64,000 nt of DNA from UBA7672 sp963738625 (GTDB taxonomy: Bacteria > Pseudomonadota > Alphaproteobacteria > Caulobacterales > Hyphomonadaceae): NCBI GenBank assembly GCA_963738625.1, contig CAVTXH010000002.1, positions 248,001 through 312,000 of the forward strand, written 5' to 3'. Of the stretch, positions 44,264-55,268 are shown piece after piece. The notes under the pieces are model-generated. The model was not told the origin of the DNA. It made no database searches and saw only the letters and a program-made list of their open reading frames with translations. Each line of letters begins with the position of its first letter. Position 1 is the first letter of the stretch. The translations under genes and the position numbers were made by a program.

Positions 44264-46078
44264 CTAGTCTACCACCGCCGCATTGCCGCGGATGATGGCG
44301 GCGAGCGGGCCTTTCAGCTCGGACAGCGCCTGCTTCATCGAGGTGTAGCCGGCTTCCACGGCGGGCTCGTAGTCCTGCCAGTCGCGCAGCTCGATCCCGG
44401 ACATTTCCGGGGCGATCAGAAGGTCGGTGAGGCCCCGGTGGGCGTTCGGGTTGATGCTGATCGTGGCGGCGCGCATCAGCAGGTTGGCGATGGGCGGCGG
44501 GTTCTTGAACCCGTGCTGGCTCGTCCAGCCGAAGAAGCCGGGCGGATTGATGAAATCGTCCGCTGACAGGCCCTCGGGGGCCTGGGCCACATCGACGCCG
44601 ATGATCCTGCCGCGATGCACATCGCGCATCACGTCGACGGGGAAGTTGTTGAGCACGGCGCCGTCGACCAAGACCTGGTTCTCCGACACCACCGGCGGCA
44701 GGATGCCGGGCAACGAAATCGTGGCGCGCAGCGCCTCGCGCAGCAGGCCCTGGGTGTGAACGCGGAACGTGCCCTGGGTCAGGTTGGTCGACACCGCGAA
44801 ATAAGGCAGCGCCAGTTCCTCGATCAGAAGGTCGTCGAAGTGTTCTTTCAGCCGCGCATCGACTTTGTGGCCCTTCACCAGCGCCACGACGGGAAGGCGA
44901 TAGTCCGACAGCGGGTTGCTTTCGACAAAGGCCTTGCGGATTCGGCGGTCCAGTTCTTCGTCAGACCACCCGCAGGCGATGCCTGCGCCGATGATTGCAC
45001 CCATCGAGGCGCCGCCGATGAAGTCGATCGGACAGCCTACTTCACGCAGCGCCCGGATGACGCCGATATGCGCATAGGCGCGCGCCCCGCCACCCGACAG
45101 CACAAGGCCGACGGACTTGCCGGATATCACGCGCGCAAGCCGGCGGCTGTCGGCCTCATCGACGCCTTTCCAGTGGAAGATACGGGCCGCGTCCGCCGCT
45201 GCGCGCCATTCGGCAGTGGAGGCGCCGCGTCTTTCGGCGGCGTGGTGGACAAGTACGACGTCCACCAGCCGAAATTGGCGCGCAGGGGAGGGGTCGTCGG
45301 GCAGCAGGGGCGAGGAGGGCCGGGCGTCGGCGCGGGCGAACAGCCAGATACGGTCGGAGTGCCGCTGGGTCAGCTTGAACCAGGGCGTATCGCCGATGGT
45401 GGCCAGCAGCAGGACGATGTCGTTGCGGGCCTCCAGCTCGTCGAAATAGCTGCTGGGCATGCCGACGGCTTCGTCGCCGACGATCGCCACCCGCAGCCCC
45501 ATGGCCTGCAGCGCGGCCGCCAGCGTGCGGGCGCGCAGCTTCAGGTCGATGGTCGGCGACGTGGCGATGAGTCCGAATACGCGCGGCTCTGCCGAACGCG
45601 TGACCTTTTTCCGCGACTGGCGCATGCGGATCATGATCGTCCGCGTCAGCCGTTCCATAATCCGGGGGTCCGATCGAACCAGCGCCATGAAGCCTGTACG
45701 CGACATGGACAGAAGTTCAGTATCCCGCAGCGCATAGACGGCGTGCTCGTGCGCTTCGCCGGCGATCATCGACATCTCGCCGACCGGCTCGCCCGAGCGG
45801 ATGTGGCCCACCAGCTCCATCTTGCCGTCCTGCGAATGACGGAAAGCGCCCAGCGAACCGGACAGGACGAAATAGATCTGATCGGAAGGCTCGCCGATGT
45901 CGAACAGCTTCCAGCCGCCCGGCAGGCCGAAATAGCGCGTCTCCGCTTCCGCCGCCTTCAGCGCCTTCGCCGGAGCGTCGCGGAGGAACGGCACCGACTT
46001 GAGGGTCGGCGGCAAGGGCGCGGGGCTTTCCGCATCCTTTGATTTCATAGTCACAGGCATGGGGAGGACACGACCCAA
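44264..46078 (-). CDS. Patatin-like phospholipase with cyclic-nucleotide-binding domain
   Basis: A 604-residue neuropathy-target-esterase-like protein. Residues about 25-140 form a cNMP-binding beta-roll (DQIYFVLSGSLGAFRHSQ; GEPVGEMSMIAGEAHEHAVY). A middle domain with RVAIVGDEAVGMPSSYFDEL follows. From about residue 320 comes the patatin domain: oxyanion loop LVLSGGGARAYAHIGV, nucleophile elbow GGASMGAIIGAG, and catalytic Asp in LVDGAVLNNFPVD. The key arginine of a true cAMP pocket is not evident (motif GEMSMIAGEAHEHAV), so ligand binding is uncertain. The role would be phospholipid or lysophospholipid hydrolysis. Confidence 0.85.
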   Translation of the reverse strand: MGRVLPMPVTMKSKDAESPAPLPPTLKSVPFLRDAPAKALKAAEAETRYFGLPGGWKLFDIGEPSDQIYFVLSGSLGAFRHSQDGKMELVGHIRSGEPVGEMSMIAGEAHEHAVYALRDTELLSMSRTGFMALVRSDPRIMERLTRTIMIRMRQSRKKVTRSAEPRVFGLIATSPTIDLKLRARTLAAALQAMGLRVAIVGDEAVGMPSSYFDELEARNDIVLLLATIGDTPWFKLTQRHSDRIWLFARADARPSSPLLPDDPSPARQFRLVDVVLVHHAAERRGASTAEWRAAADAARIFHWKGVDEADSRRLARVISGKSVGLVLSGGGARAYAHIGVIRALREVGCPIDFIGGASMGAIIGAGIACGWSDEELDRRIRKAFVESNPLSDYRLPVVALVKGHKVDARLKEHFDDLLIEELALPYFAVSTNLTQGTFRVHTQGLLREALRATISLPGILPPVVSENQVLVDGAVLNNFPVDVMRDVHRGRIIGVDVAQAPEGLSADDFINPPGFFGWTSQHGFKNPPPIANLLMRAATISINPNAHRGLTDLLIAPEMSGIELRDWQDYEPAVEAGYTSMKQALSELKGPLAAIIRGNAAVVD

Positions 46079-46225
46079 TTTCTTTCTTGCTCCACCCTCA
46101 CATTAACGCTGAAACCTGAAGGAAAGGTGTGGGCAGCATTCATCTCATATGGCGTTTCGATCGCGCCTTGCCACCACAACCCCATCGGACCTTAATGCCC
46201 GGAATCGGCAGACAAGGCGGGGCGC

Positions 46226-47848
46226 ATGGCGCGACTACACTCTCAGGTAAGTGCTTCTTCCGAGCGCTTTCAAGGCAATGCTGCTGCAATGCAGCGCCTT
46301 GTATCGCAGCTGCGTGACAAATCGGCAGTGGCTGCGCTCGGTGGCCCGGAAGCCTCACGCACCCGACATTCGGGTCGCGGCAAGCTGCTTCCGCGCGAAC
46401 GGGTGGAGCGGCTGGTCGATCCCGCATCGCCTTTCCTTGAGCTTTCTCCGCTGGCGGCGGACGGCATGTATGACGGCGAGGCGCCTGGCGCCGGCGTCAT
46501 CACCGGCATCGGCCGGGTGTCTGGCCGCGAATGCGTCATCGTCTGCAACGACGCCACGGTGAAGGGCGGCGTCTACTTCCCGATAACGGTGAAAAAGCAT
46601 CTGCGCGCCCAGGAAGTAGCTCTCGAGAACCACCTGCCGTGCATCTACCTGGTCGATAGCGGCGGCGCGAACCTGCCGCACCAGTCGGAAGTCTTCCCCG
46701 ACCGCGAGCATTTCGGCCGCATCTTCTACAACCAGGCCAATATGAGCGCGCGGGGCATTCCGCAGGTCGCCGCCGTCATGGGCTCGTGCACCGCCGGCGG
46801 CGCCTATGTGCCGGCCATGTCGGACGAGACCGTCATTGTCAGGAAGCAGGGCACCATCTTCCTCGGCGGCCCGCCGCTGGTGAAGGCGGCGACGGGCGAG
46901 ATCATTTCGGCCGAAGACCTCGGCGGCGCGGACGTCCACGCCCGCCGCTCGGGCGTGGCTGACCACTACGCAGCCAACGACGCCCATGCGCTGGAGATGG
47001 TTCGCGACATCGTCCGCAACCTCAACCGCCCGAAGCGCGTCATGCTCGACGCCCAGCCTTCCCGCGATCCGGTGTTCGATCCGGACGAGCTTGCCGGCGT
47101 CGTGCCGCTCGACCCGCGCGAGCCCTATGACGTGCGCGAGGTGATCGCCCGCATCGTCGACGCCTCCGAGTTCGACGAGTTCAAGAAACTGTTCGGCGAG
47201 ACCTTAGTCACCGGCTTTGCCCGCCTGCACGGCCTGCCGATCGGCATTCTCGCCAATAACGGCATCCTGTTCTCCGAAAGCGCGCAGAAAGCGGGGCACT
47301 TCATCCAGCTCTGCGACCAGCGCGGCATCCCGCTGGTGTTCCTGCAGAACATCACCGGCTTCATGGTCGGCTCGAAATACGAAGCCGGCGGCATCGCCAA
47401 GGACGGCGCGAAGATGGTGACGGCGGTCGCCACCGCCCGCGTGCCGAAATTTACCGTGGTGATCGGTGGCAGCTATGGCGCGGGCAATTATGGCATGTGC
47501 GGCCGCGCTTACTCGCCTCGCTTCCTCTTCATGTGGCCCAACGCCCGCATCTCCGTGATGGGCGGCGAACAGGCCGCCAGCGTGCTCGCGACCGTCAAGC
47601 GCGACGCCATGGAGGCTAAGGGCCAGACATGGGCGGCCGACGAAGAAGCGAAGTTCAAGCAGCCGATCCGCGACCTCTACGAACGCGAAGGCTCGCCCTA
47701 TTTCTCGACGGCCAGGCTATGGGACGACGGCGTGATCGCGCCGGCCGACACCCGTCGTGTGCTGGGGCTGGCGCTCTCGGCTTCGCTCAATGCGCCGCAC
47801 GGAAGGCCTGCCGATCAGGACACAGGATTCGGCGTTTTCAGGATGTGA
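46226..47848 (+). CDS. mccB: Methylcrotonyl-CoA carboxylase, carboxyltransferase subunit
   Basis: The beta subunit of 3-methylcrotonyl-CoA carboxylase in leucine degradation. Family features are SRTRHSGRGKLLPRERVERL, CIYLVDSGGANLPHQ, VPAMSDETVIVRKQGTIFLG, and the C-terminal IVIGGSYGAGNYGMCGRAY-like stretch (here VVIGGSYGAGNYGMCGRAY). 540 residues is typical. The biotin subunit mccA and the next enzyme liuC are encoded downstream on the same strand. The stop directly abuts the convergent PIN-toxin stop. Confidence 0.93.
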   Translation: MARLHSQVSASSERFQGNAAAMQRLVSQLRDKSAVAALGGPEASRTRHSGRGKLLPRERVERLVDPASPFLELSPLAADGMYDGEAPGAGVITGIGRVSGRECVIVCNDATVKGGVYFPITVKKHLRAQEVALENHLPCIYLVDSGGANLPHQSEVFPDREHFGRIFYNQANMSARGIPQVAAVMGSCTAGGAYVPAMSDETVIVRKQGTIFLGGPPLVKAATGEIISAEDLGGADVHARRSGVADHYAANDAHALEMVRDIVRNLNRPKRVMLDAQPSRDPVFDPDELAGVVPLDPREPYDVREVIARIVDASEFDEFKKLFGETLVTGFARLHGLPIGILANNGILFSESAQKAGHFIQLCDQRGIPLVFLQNITGFMVGSKYEAGGIAKDGAKMVTAVATARVPKFTVVIGGSYGAGNYGMCGRAYSPRFLFMWPNARISVMGGEQAASVLATVKRDAMEAKGQTWAADEEAKFKQPIRDLYEREGSPYFSTARLWDDGVIAPADTRRVLGLALSASLNAPHGRPADQDTGFGVFRM

Positions 47849-48241
47849 TCAGAACGGATTCCTGATCCGGACGCCTTCTACATTCTGTCCATCTTGCAGG
47901 TCTTCCGACCACAGCGTCTTGCACCCGGCCAGCTTGGCAGCGGCAACGATAGAAGCGTCATAGATGTGGAAGCTGAACTTCTGCGCAATCCTCACTGCGA
48001 GATCATGAGTTTCCGCAGTCAGCGGCGCTATTTCGCAGCTATCGCGAACCGCCGCCAGGATCGCCGATATGTCCGTCCACCCCAGCCTGGCCTTGTTGCG
48101 GAGAACGGACACGCTTTCGTTGAGCGCTTGCACGCTGATCGTCCCGCCCGCTTCCAGCAGCGCACGAGCCCTGACTGCCTTGGCGGGGTCGATCGATGTC
48201 AGATAGATGACCACGTTGGAGTCGAAGAAATCACTTGCCAC
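47849..48241 (-). CDS. PIN-domain toxin, VapC family
   Basis: A ~130-residue PIN nuclease. The acidic active-site residues are visible: Asp in FFDSNVVIYL, Glu in QALNESVSVLRNK, Asp in HIYDASIVAAA, and Asp in LWSEDLQDGQ. Toxins of this kind cleave RNA, often initiator tRNA or rRNA. The GTG at 48241 gives the usual short N-terminus; it overlaps the antitoxin end by 11 bp, typical of translationally coupled toxin-antitoxin pairs. It lies tail to tail with mccB with no gap. Confidence 0.85.
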   Translation of the reverse strand: MASDFFDSNVVIYLTSIDPAKAVRARALLEAGGTISVQALNESVSVLRNKARLGWTDISAILAAVRDSCEIAPLTAETHDLAVRIAQKFSFHIYDASIVAAAKLAGCKTLWSEDLQDGQNVEGVRIRNPF

Positions 48242-48467
48242 GCTTGTTGGCTTCCATCCGGTCGAACTTGAAATCCTTGGGGAGCGAGCCACGATATTTT
48301 TCAAGGCGGTCAAACAACTCCTTTCGCGAGGGCTTCTTTTCCACGTCTACGGTGCGTTTTCCTGTCACGTTGATGTCGATTTCATCGCCTTCCTTGAGAT
48401 CCAAGACATCGACCACCGCTTGGGGCAGGCGGATGGCCAGGCTGTTTCCCCACTTAGCAACGCGCAT
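48231..48467 (-). CDS. AbrB/MazE-type antitoxin
   Basis: A 78-residue protein with a SpoVT/AbrB swapped-hairpin DNA-binding domain: MRVAKWGNSLAIRLPQAVVD and LKEGDEIDINV. The C-terminal half (SRKELFDRLEKYRGSLPKDF) should bind the PIN toxin. GGAGGTG lies just upstream of the ATG at 48467. A palindrome overlapping the promoter region (48481-48506) is the likely autoregulatory operator. The pairing with a PIN toxin is a common VapBC arrangement. Confidence 0.88.
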   Translation of the reverse strand: MRVAKWGNSLAIRLPQAVVDVLDLKEGDEIDINVTGKRTVDVEKKPSRKELFDRLEKYRGSLPKDFKFDRMEANKRGK

Positions 48468-48480
48468 CAACACCTCCATG

Positions 48481-48506
48481 GATATACACCATGGTCCATG
48501 TATATC
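48481..48506. promoter_or_regulatory. Palindromic operator of the toxin-antitoxin operon
   Basis: A perfect inverted repeat, GATATACA (48481-48488) and TGTATATC (48499-48506), flanks the 10-base centre CCATGGTCCA. It starts 14 bp upstream of the antitoxin ATG on its promoter side. AbrB-type antitoxins bind such palindromes to repress their own operon. The TATA-like arms may also be the -10 element. Confidence 0.75.
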
Positions 48507-48572
48507 ATAGAACAAGCGCTCTGAAAACCGCCGCACGTGACGTCGCCTTCCGAAGACGCAATAGTACCCGCC

Positions 48573-49376
48573 ATGAACCGCGACGCCCTCAACGCTCTCG
48601 ACCAGACCCTGGCCATCGCCCGCGCGCGCGCCGGCGAGCGCATCCCGGTTGTCGGCGTCGCAGGCCCGCAGGGCTCGGGCAAGACGACGCTGGTCGCTGC
48701 CCATGCCTCCGCCCATCGCGGCGCTGCTCACTTCTCCCTCGACGACGTCTACCTTCCCGCCGGTTACCGGCGCCTGCTCGCACAGAGCTTCCATCCCTTG
48801 TTCGAAACGCGCGGACCGCCCGGCACGCACAATCTTGTTCAGCTCAACGAAACGCTCGACGAACTGCTGGAAGCAGGCGAGGGCGCGCAGACCTTCCTGC
48901 CCGCCTTCGACAAGGTCGCCGACAATCCCGTCCACGCATCCCGCAAGCCGGTCTTCAAGGGCAGGCCATCCGTGATCCTGCTTGATGGCTGGTGTCTCGG
49001 CGCCCTGCCGCAGGCCGATGCCGCGCTGTCGACGCCCGTCAACGACCTTGAGGCGAAGGAAGACGCTGCCGGCGTCTGGCGGCAGGAAGTGAATCAGAAT
49101 CTCGGCGGCGGATACCAGGACGCCTTCGCGCGGCTCGACGCCATCCTCTATCTCCGCGCACCATCGTTCGAGATCGTGCTCGACTGGCGCTGCGAGCAGG
49201 AGGAAAGCCTGCTCGGCCATCCGCTAAGCGAGGGCGACCGCGTCCGCATCGCCCGGTTCATCCAGCACTATGAGCGCATAACCCGGGCGATGATGGCGGG
49301 CGCGCGCCGCGCCGACATCGAGATCCAGCTCGACGCCCGCCGCAATGTTACGGAAGTTCGCCCAATTTCAGCTTAG
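48573..49376 (+). CDS. P-loop kinase, D-glycerate 3-kinase-like
   Basis: A 267-residue P-loop kinase related to the glycerate kinase / uridine kinase / phosphoribulokinase group. Walker A is VAGPQGSGKTTLVAA; HFSLDDVYLPAGYR is the aspartate-containing strand after it; PVFKGRPSVILLDGWCLG follows in the core; and the end RFIQHYERITRAMM resembles plant-type D-glycerate 3-kinase. The ATG at 48573 has no strong ribosome-binding site, and a GTG at 48537 is possible. It is divergent from the toxin-antitoxin pair and 60 bp before liuC. Substrate uncertain. Confidence 0.75.
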   Translation: MNRDALNALDQTLAIARARAGERIPVVGVAGPQGSGKTTLVAAHASAHRGAAHFSLDDVYLPAGYRRLLAQSFHPLFETRGPPGTHNLVQLNETLDELLEAGEGAQTFLPAFDKVADNPVHASRKPVFKGRPSVILLDGWCLGALPQADAALSTPVNDLEAKEDAAGVWRQEVNQNLGGGYQDAFARLDAILYLRAPSFEIVLDWRCEQEESLLGHPLSEGDRVRIARFIQHYERITRAMMAGARRADIEIQLDARRNVTEVRPISA

Positions 49377-49436
49377 ACGGCCGGGTGACGGACGGGTTTT
49401 GCGGGTCTATCAACGGACAACATCCGGAGTCTCCCA

Positions 49437-50228
49437 ATGGCCTATGAGTATATCGAGCTCGACGTTTCGGCGGATGGCACCGCCGCCCTGCTGCTCAACC
49501 GCCCGCAGAAGCGCAACGCCTTCAACGCCGAGGTGATCGAGGAGCTGACCGACGCCTTCGAGACGCTGTCGAAGAATCCCGAATGCCGGCTGGTGCTGAT
49601 CCGCGGCGCAGGGCCGGTGTTTTCCGCCGGCGCCGATCTCGAATGGATGAAGGCCGCTTCCGACTACTCGGAAAAGGAAAACGAGGAAGACGCCTACGCC
49701 ATGGCCGAGATGCTGCGCAGGCTTTACGAGCTGCCGCAGGTCACCATCGCGATGCTGCACGGCGCCGCCATGGCGGGCGCGTGTGGGCTTGCCGCCGCCG
49801 CTGACATCGCCATTGCACGTAAGGGCACGATCTTCTCCTTCTCCGAAGTGAAGCTGGGCATCATCCCGGCCACGATCTCGCCCTACATCGTCAACGCGAT
49901 CGGCCCGCGCTGGGCCCGCGCGCTGTTCGTCACCGCCGAGCGCTTCGACGCCGACGTCGCCGCCCGGCTCGGCCTCGTCCATCATGTCGTCGAGGACGAG
50001 ACCGAGATGGAAAAGCTGGCCGAGCACTATGCCGATCTGGTCTATGCCGCCTCGCCCGCCGCCATCGCAGACGCCAAGGCGCTGGTTTCAGACGTGACGG
50101 GCGAGATCATCGACGCCAGCCTTAGCCACAAGACCGCCAAACGTCTGGCGCACCGGCGCGTGAGCGCACAGGGCAAGGAAGGTCTTTCGGCCTTCCTCGA
50201 GAAGCGGAAGCCGCACTGGGCAAGGTAG
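49437..50228 (+). CDS. liuC: Methylglutaconyl-CoA hydratase-like enoyl-CoA hydratase
   Basis: A 263-residue crotonase-fold enzyme. The oxyanion-hole segments are PVFSAGADLEWMKAAS and HGAAMAGACGLAAAADIAIA; the SAGADLEWM form is characteristic of 3-methylglutaconyl-CoA hydratases of leucine degradation (LiuC/AUH), and the FSFSEVKLGIIPATISPYI stretch carries the catalytic Glu region. Its place between mccB and mccA supports hydration of the MCC product. A generic enoyl-CoA hydratase role is the alternative. Confidence 0.85.
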   Translation: MAYEYIELDVSADGTAALLLNRPQKRNAFNAEVIEELTDAFETLSKNPECRLVLIRGAGPVFSAGADLEWMKAASDYSEKENEEDAYAMAEMLRRLYELPQVTIAMLHGAAMAGACGLAAAADIAIARKGTIFSFSEVKLGIIPATISPYIVNAIGPRWARALFVTAERFDADVAARLGLVHHVVEDETEMEKLAEHYADLVYAASPAAIADAKALVSDVTGEIIDASLSHKTAKRLAHRRVSAQGKEGLSAFLEKRKPHWAR

Positions 50229-50262
50229 GACGCGCCTGAGCGGGGACATTGAACCGGGGACG

Positions 50263-51135
50263 ATGTCGCATCGGCTGAAGCTGGAGGCCTGGCTGCACGC
50301 CCGGCGCGAAGCGTGGCGCGCCGCCTTCGTGCGCGGGCCGTTCACGGCGTTCCTGTTCGAGTTCGTGTCGTTCGGCGTGAAGCAGGCCTGGGCATGCCTG
50401 TTCGGCGGGTTGATGCTCGCGTTGCTGCTGGCGACGTACTTGTTCTATCCCGCCGACGCGCCGCTCGCCCGCTACGATTTCCTGACGCTTGCTGCGCTCG
50501 CGATACAGGCGGCGATGCTGGCGACGAAGCTGGAGACGTGGGAGGAGGCGCGCGTCATTCTCGTCTTCCATGTCGTCGGCACGATCATGGAGATATTCAA
50601 GACGAATGTCGGCTCGTGGATCTATCCGGAGGAGTCGTTCCTGCGTGTCGCCGGCGTGCCGCTGTTCTCCGGCTTCATGTATGCCTCGGTCGGCAGCTTC
50701 ATCGCGCGCGTCTGGCGCATCCTCGATTTCCGCTTCACGCGTTTCCCCCCGATCTGGCTGCAGGGCCTGCTCGCAGTCGCGGTCTACATAAACTTCTTCA
50801 CGCACCACTACCTGCCGGACATCCGTATCGGCCTGTTCGTCGCCAGCGTGCTGATCTATGGCCCCAGCCTGGTCCATTTCCGGCCCGACCTGAAGGATCG
50901 ATGGCTGCCGCTGGCGCCGAGCCTGGTGCTGGTTGCATTGTTCATCTGGTTTGCCGAGAATCTCGGCACGTTCGCGCGGGCGTGGATGTATCCGGGTCAG
51001 GAAACGGGCTGGCGTATCGTCTCGCTGGAAAAGCTTGGCTCGTGGTATCTCCTGATGATCATCAGCTTCGTGCTGGTCGCGGCCATGCACGATGGCGACG
51101 GAAAGAAGGGGCAGGGCGATGGGCGGAGAGGCTGA
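50263..51135 (+). CDS. DUF817 family integral membrane protein
   Basis: A 290-residue protein with about eight membrane segments. The pattern EFVSFGVKQAWACLFGGLML, FHVVGTIMEIFKTNVGSW, and then LPDIRIGLFVASVLIYG places it in the DUF817 (YoaT-like) family, which has no established function. The C-terminus is a short charged tail that overlaps the start of the next gene by 17 bp. It lies among leucine-degradation genes, but no link to that pathway is known. Confidence 0.8.
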   Translation: MSHRLKLEAWLHARREAWRAAFVRGPFTAFLFEFVSFGVKQAWACLFGGLMLALLLATYLFYPADAPLARYDFLTLAALAIQAAMLATKLETWEEARVILVFHVVGTIMEIFKTNVGSWIYPEESFLRVAGVPLFSGFMYASVGSFIARVWRILDFRFTRFPPIWLQGLLAVAVYINFFTHHYLPDIRIGLFVASVLIYGPSLVHFRPDLKDRWLPLAPSLVLVALFIWFAENLGTFARAWMYPGQETGWRIVSLEKLGSWYLLMIISFVLVAAMHDGDGKKGQGDGRRG

Positions 51136-52273
51136 AGCCGTCGGCGCTGCGATCACAGCTGGCCTTGTCTCGTCCGCAGTCGAGGGCGCCGAGGCGCGCA
51201 AGCCCGCGCACGGGCAATGCGTCAACTGCGGGGCTGCGCTGGCCGGGACCTACTGCGCCAAATGCGGCCAGCCTGCGCACGTCCATCGCAAGCTCGCGCA
51301 CATGGCTGGCGAGTTCCTGCACAACCTTTTCCATCTTGACACGCGCGCGTGGCGCACGCTTCCGCTCTTGCTGTTCCGGCCGGGCAAGCTGACGCACGAC
51401 TACATCCACGGCAAGCGGGCCCGCTACATCTCGCCGCTGGCGATGTTCCTGCTTTCCGTCTTCACGATGATCCTGGTGTTCGAAGCCGTGGGCGGCTCGC
51501 GCATCGGCGTTGGAGACCAGAAAGACGCGGTCGGGGAAATCAGCTCTCAGATCAGCGACGTCGAGGCCGCGCTCGCTACGGCGCGCGCCAAGGTGGCCGA
51601 GCTCGAGGCCGCAGGCGCCGATGCGGACGATATCGACGAAGCACGCGATGGTGTCGGCGATGCGGAGGCGGAGCTTGGCGGGCTGCGCATCGCGCTGCAG
51701 GCGGCGAGCCTCAGGCGCAGCGCCGATGCGGATGCCTCGCCGGCCGCGGGCGCGCAGGAGGGCGGCGCCGAAAAAGAGGCAGCCTTCTACGATCAGATTC
51801 GCGCCTCGACAGAGAGCGGGGAGCTCAAGGCCAACACGGGCTGGCCGATGCTGGACCAGAAGATCAGGGAGAAGCTGCTCAACCCGGAACTCGCCATCTA
51901 CAAGATCCAGAACACCGCGGACAACTTCGCCTTCCTGCTCGTGCCGATCTCGTTGCCTTTCATCTGGCTGATGTTCTTCTGGAAGCGCGGCGTCACCCTG
52001 TTCGACCACACGGTCTACATCCTCTATTCGCTGTCATTCGTGTCGATCCTCCTCGTCGTCATGGCGCTTATGGCGATGATTCCCGGCGCAGTGGGGTTTG
52101 CCCTGCAGCCGCTGCTGCTGGGCGCGCTGGCGCACTCCTTCTTCCATCTCAAGGGCGGCTACGGACTTGGCTGGTTCTCTGCGCTTTGGCGGTTGCCGGT
52201 GCAGCTGCTGTTCTCGGCGATTGCGCTTGCGATTTTCGTGCTGGTGATCGTGATTCTGGGGCTGGTCGGCTAG
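51119..52273 (+). CDS. DUF3667 family protein with zinc ribbon
   Basis: A 384-residue protein. Residues about 35-53 form a small zinc ribbon (CVNCGAALAGTYCAKCGQ) followed by the diagnostic DUF3667 segment with LLFRPGKLTHDYIHGKRARY. A membrane helix follows, then a long Ala/Glu-rich region (about 140-235) likely to be a coiled coil, and three or four more membrane helices. The start at 51119 lies inside the end of the DUF817 gene. The function is unknown; the ribbon should face the cytoplasm. Confidence 0.8.
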   Translation: MGGEAEAVGAAITAGLVSSAVEGAEARKPAHGQCVNCGAALAGTYCAKCGQPAHVHRKLAHMAGEFLHNLFHLDTRAWRTLPLLLFRPGKLTHDYIHGKRARYISPLAMFLLSVFTMILVFEAVGGSRIGVGDQKDAVGEISSQISDVEAALATARAKVAELEAAGADADDIDEARDGVGDAEAELGGLRIALQAASLRRSADADASPAAGAQEGGAEKEAAFYDQIRASTESGELKANTGWPMLDQKIREKLLNPELAIYKIQNTADNFAFLLVPISLPFIWLMFFWKRGVTLFDHTVYILYSLSFVSILLVVMALMAMIPGAVGFALQPLLLGALAHSFFHLKGGYGLGWFSALWRLPVQLLFSAIALAIFVLVIVILGLVG

Positions 52274-52323
52274 CGTCGGGTGAGACCTTGTGAGGACAAG
52301 GCCCGCCCTCTAGGGTCCGCGCC

Positions 52324-54333
<2,010 letters not shown>

Positions 54334-54497
54334 TGCAGCGCATTCGGGAATTGTTCACCCCATTCTGTACAATCTGGTCGGCCACTCTGGCTTCAGCAGT
54401 AAACAACCCGAATTAATGCGCCGAAGCGCAATCCGGCCACATTCCGTCGCAACGTTGGATCCGACGAAGCGTAACGGTTCCGGGACGGATTAGCGCC

Positions 54498-55229
54498 ATG
54501 CCGGCCACGTTTTTCCTTTTTGCAGTTACGTTTGGCGGGCTCGCGCCCGAGGTCGCTCTGGAGCGGGCTCTGGACGCCGTCGAGCCGCCGCCGGCCCTGC
54601 GCGCCACCTTCCGCGCCACGCTCGCCAGCGGCAGCGCCGTGCGCCAGATCGAGTACGATCCCTATGCCGAGCCCGCCGAGCGATTCAAGGTCACGATGGA
54701 GTATGGCAGGGACGAAGAGCTCGACGCTGTCGTGGCCGGCTGGCGCGACGAGGGCCAGGCTGATTGCCGCCTGTTCGCCGACGACCTTCGGGTCAGCCTG
54801 GGTGAAGCGCGCGTATCGTCCAGCGGCAATGCGATGGCGATCGACTTCCGCCACCAGATCTCGGCGAACGATGGTCCGGTGGACGCGCAGATTTCCTCGC
54901 GCATGGCAGGGCGGCTGACGCTCGATCCGGCGAACGGCTATCTCAGCCAGGTGCAGTACCACATCGTGAAGCCGGTGAGGCTCGACGACGGCACGACGCT
55001 GACCAACTACGACCAGACCTATGACTTCGGCTATTCGGAGCGCTGGGGCGTTTCCTACGTGAAGTCGTACGCGCTGGAAGCCCGCGGCGGGCAGTGGGGC
55101 ATGAGTGAAAGCCGCACCATCCGCGTCACGCTCACCGATGTGGCATTCGGTCTCGCCGGCGATGCGAAGCAGGAAATCGCGTCCAAGGCCGCCCCCTACG
55201 GCCCGGGACTAACAGCCAACCTTCGCTAG
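54498..55229 (+). CDS. Hypothetical protein, possibly exported
   Basis: A 243-residue protein I do not recognise. The first ~18 residues (MPATFFLFAVTFGGLAPE) are hydrophobic and could be a weak export signal, although no basic n-region is present. The rest looks like mixed beta structure with repeated charged strands (RLTLDPANGYLSQVQYHIVK; YDFGYSERWGVSYVKSYALE), perhaps an outer-membrane-associated or periplasmic beta-sandwich. It has no cysteine motif other than one in QADCRLF. It stands alone after mccA, with 164 bp of uninformative sequence before it, and 39 bp ahead of the DUF1489 gene. Confidence 0.65.
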   Translation: MPATFFLFAVTFGGLAPEVALERALDAVEPPPALRATFRATLASGSAVRQIEYDPYAEPAERFKVTMEYGRDEELDAVVAGWRDEGQADCRLFADDLRVSLGEARVSSSGNAMAIDFRHQISANDGPVDAQISSRMAGRLTLDPANGYLSQVQYHIVKPVRLDDGTTLTNYDQTYDFGYSERWGVSYVKSYALEARGGQWGMSESRTIRVTLTDVAFGLAGDAKQEIASKAAPYGPGLTANLR

Positions 55230-55268
55230 AGGGTTGCGAGCGCGCTGAGTCGCGGGCAGCTTCCGCCC

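Noticed and set aside
48231..49220. A 329-codon frame extending the antitoxin upstream through the kinase gene
   Set aside because: The antitoxin homology starts at 48467 with a good ribosome-binding site; the rest is a shadow of the opposite-strand kinase.
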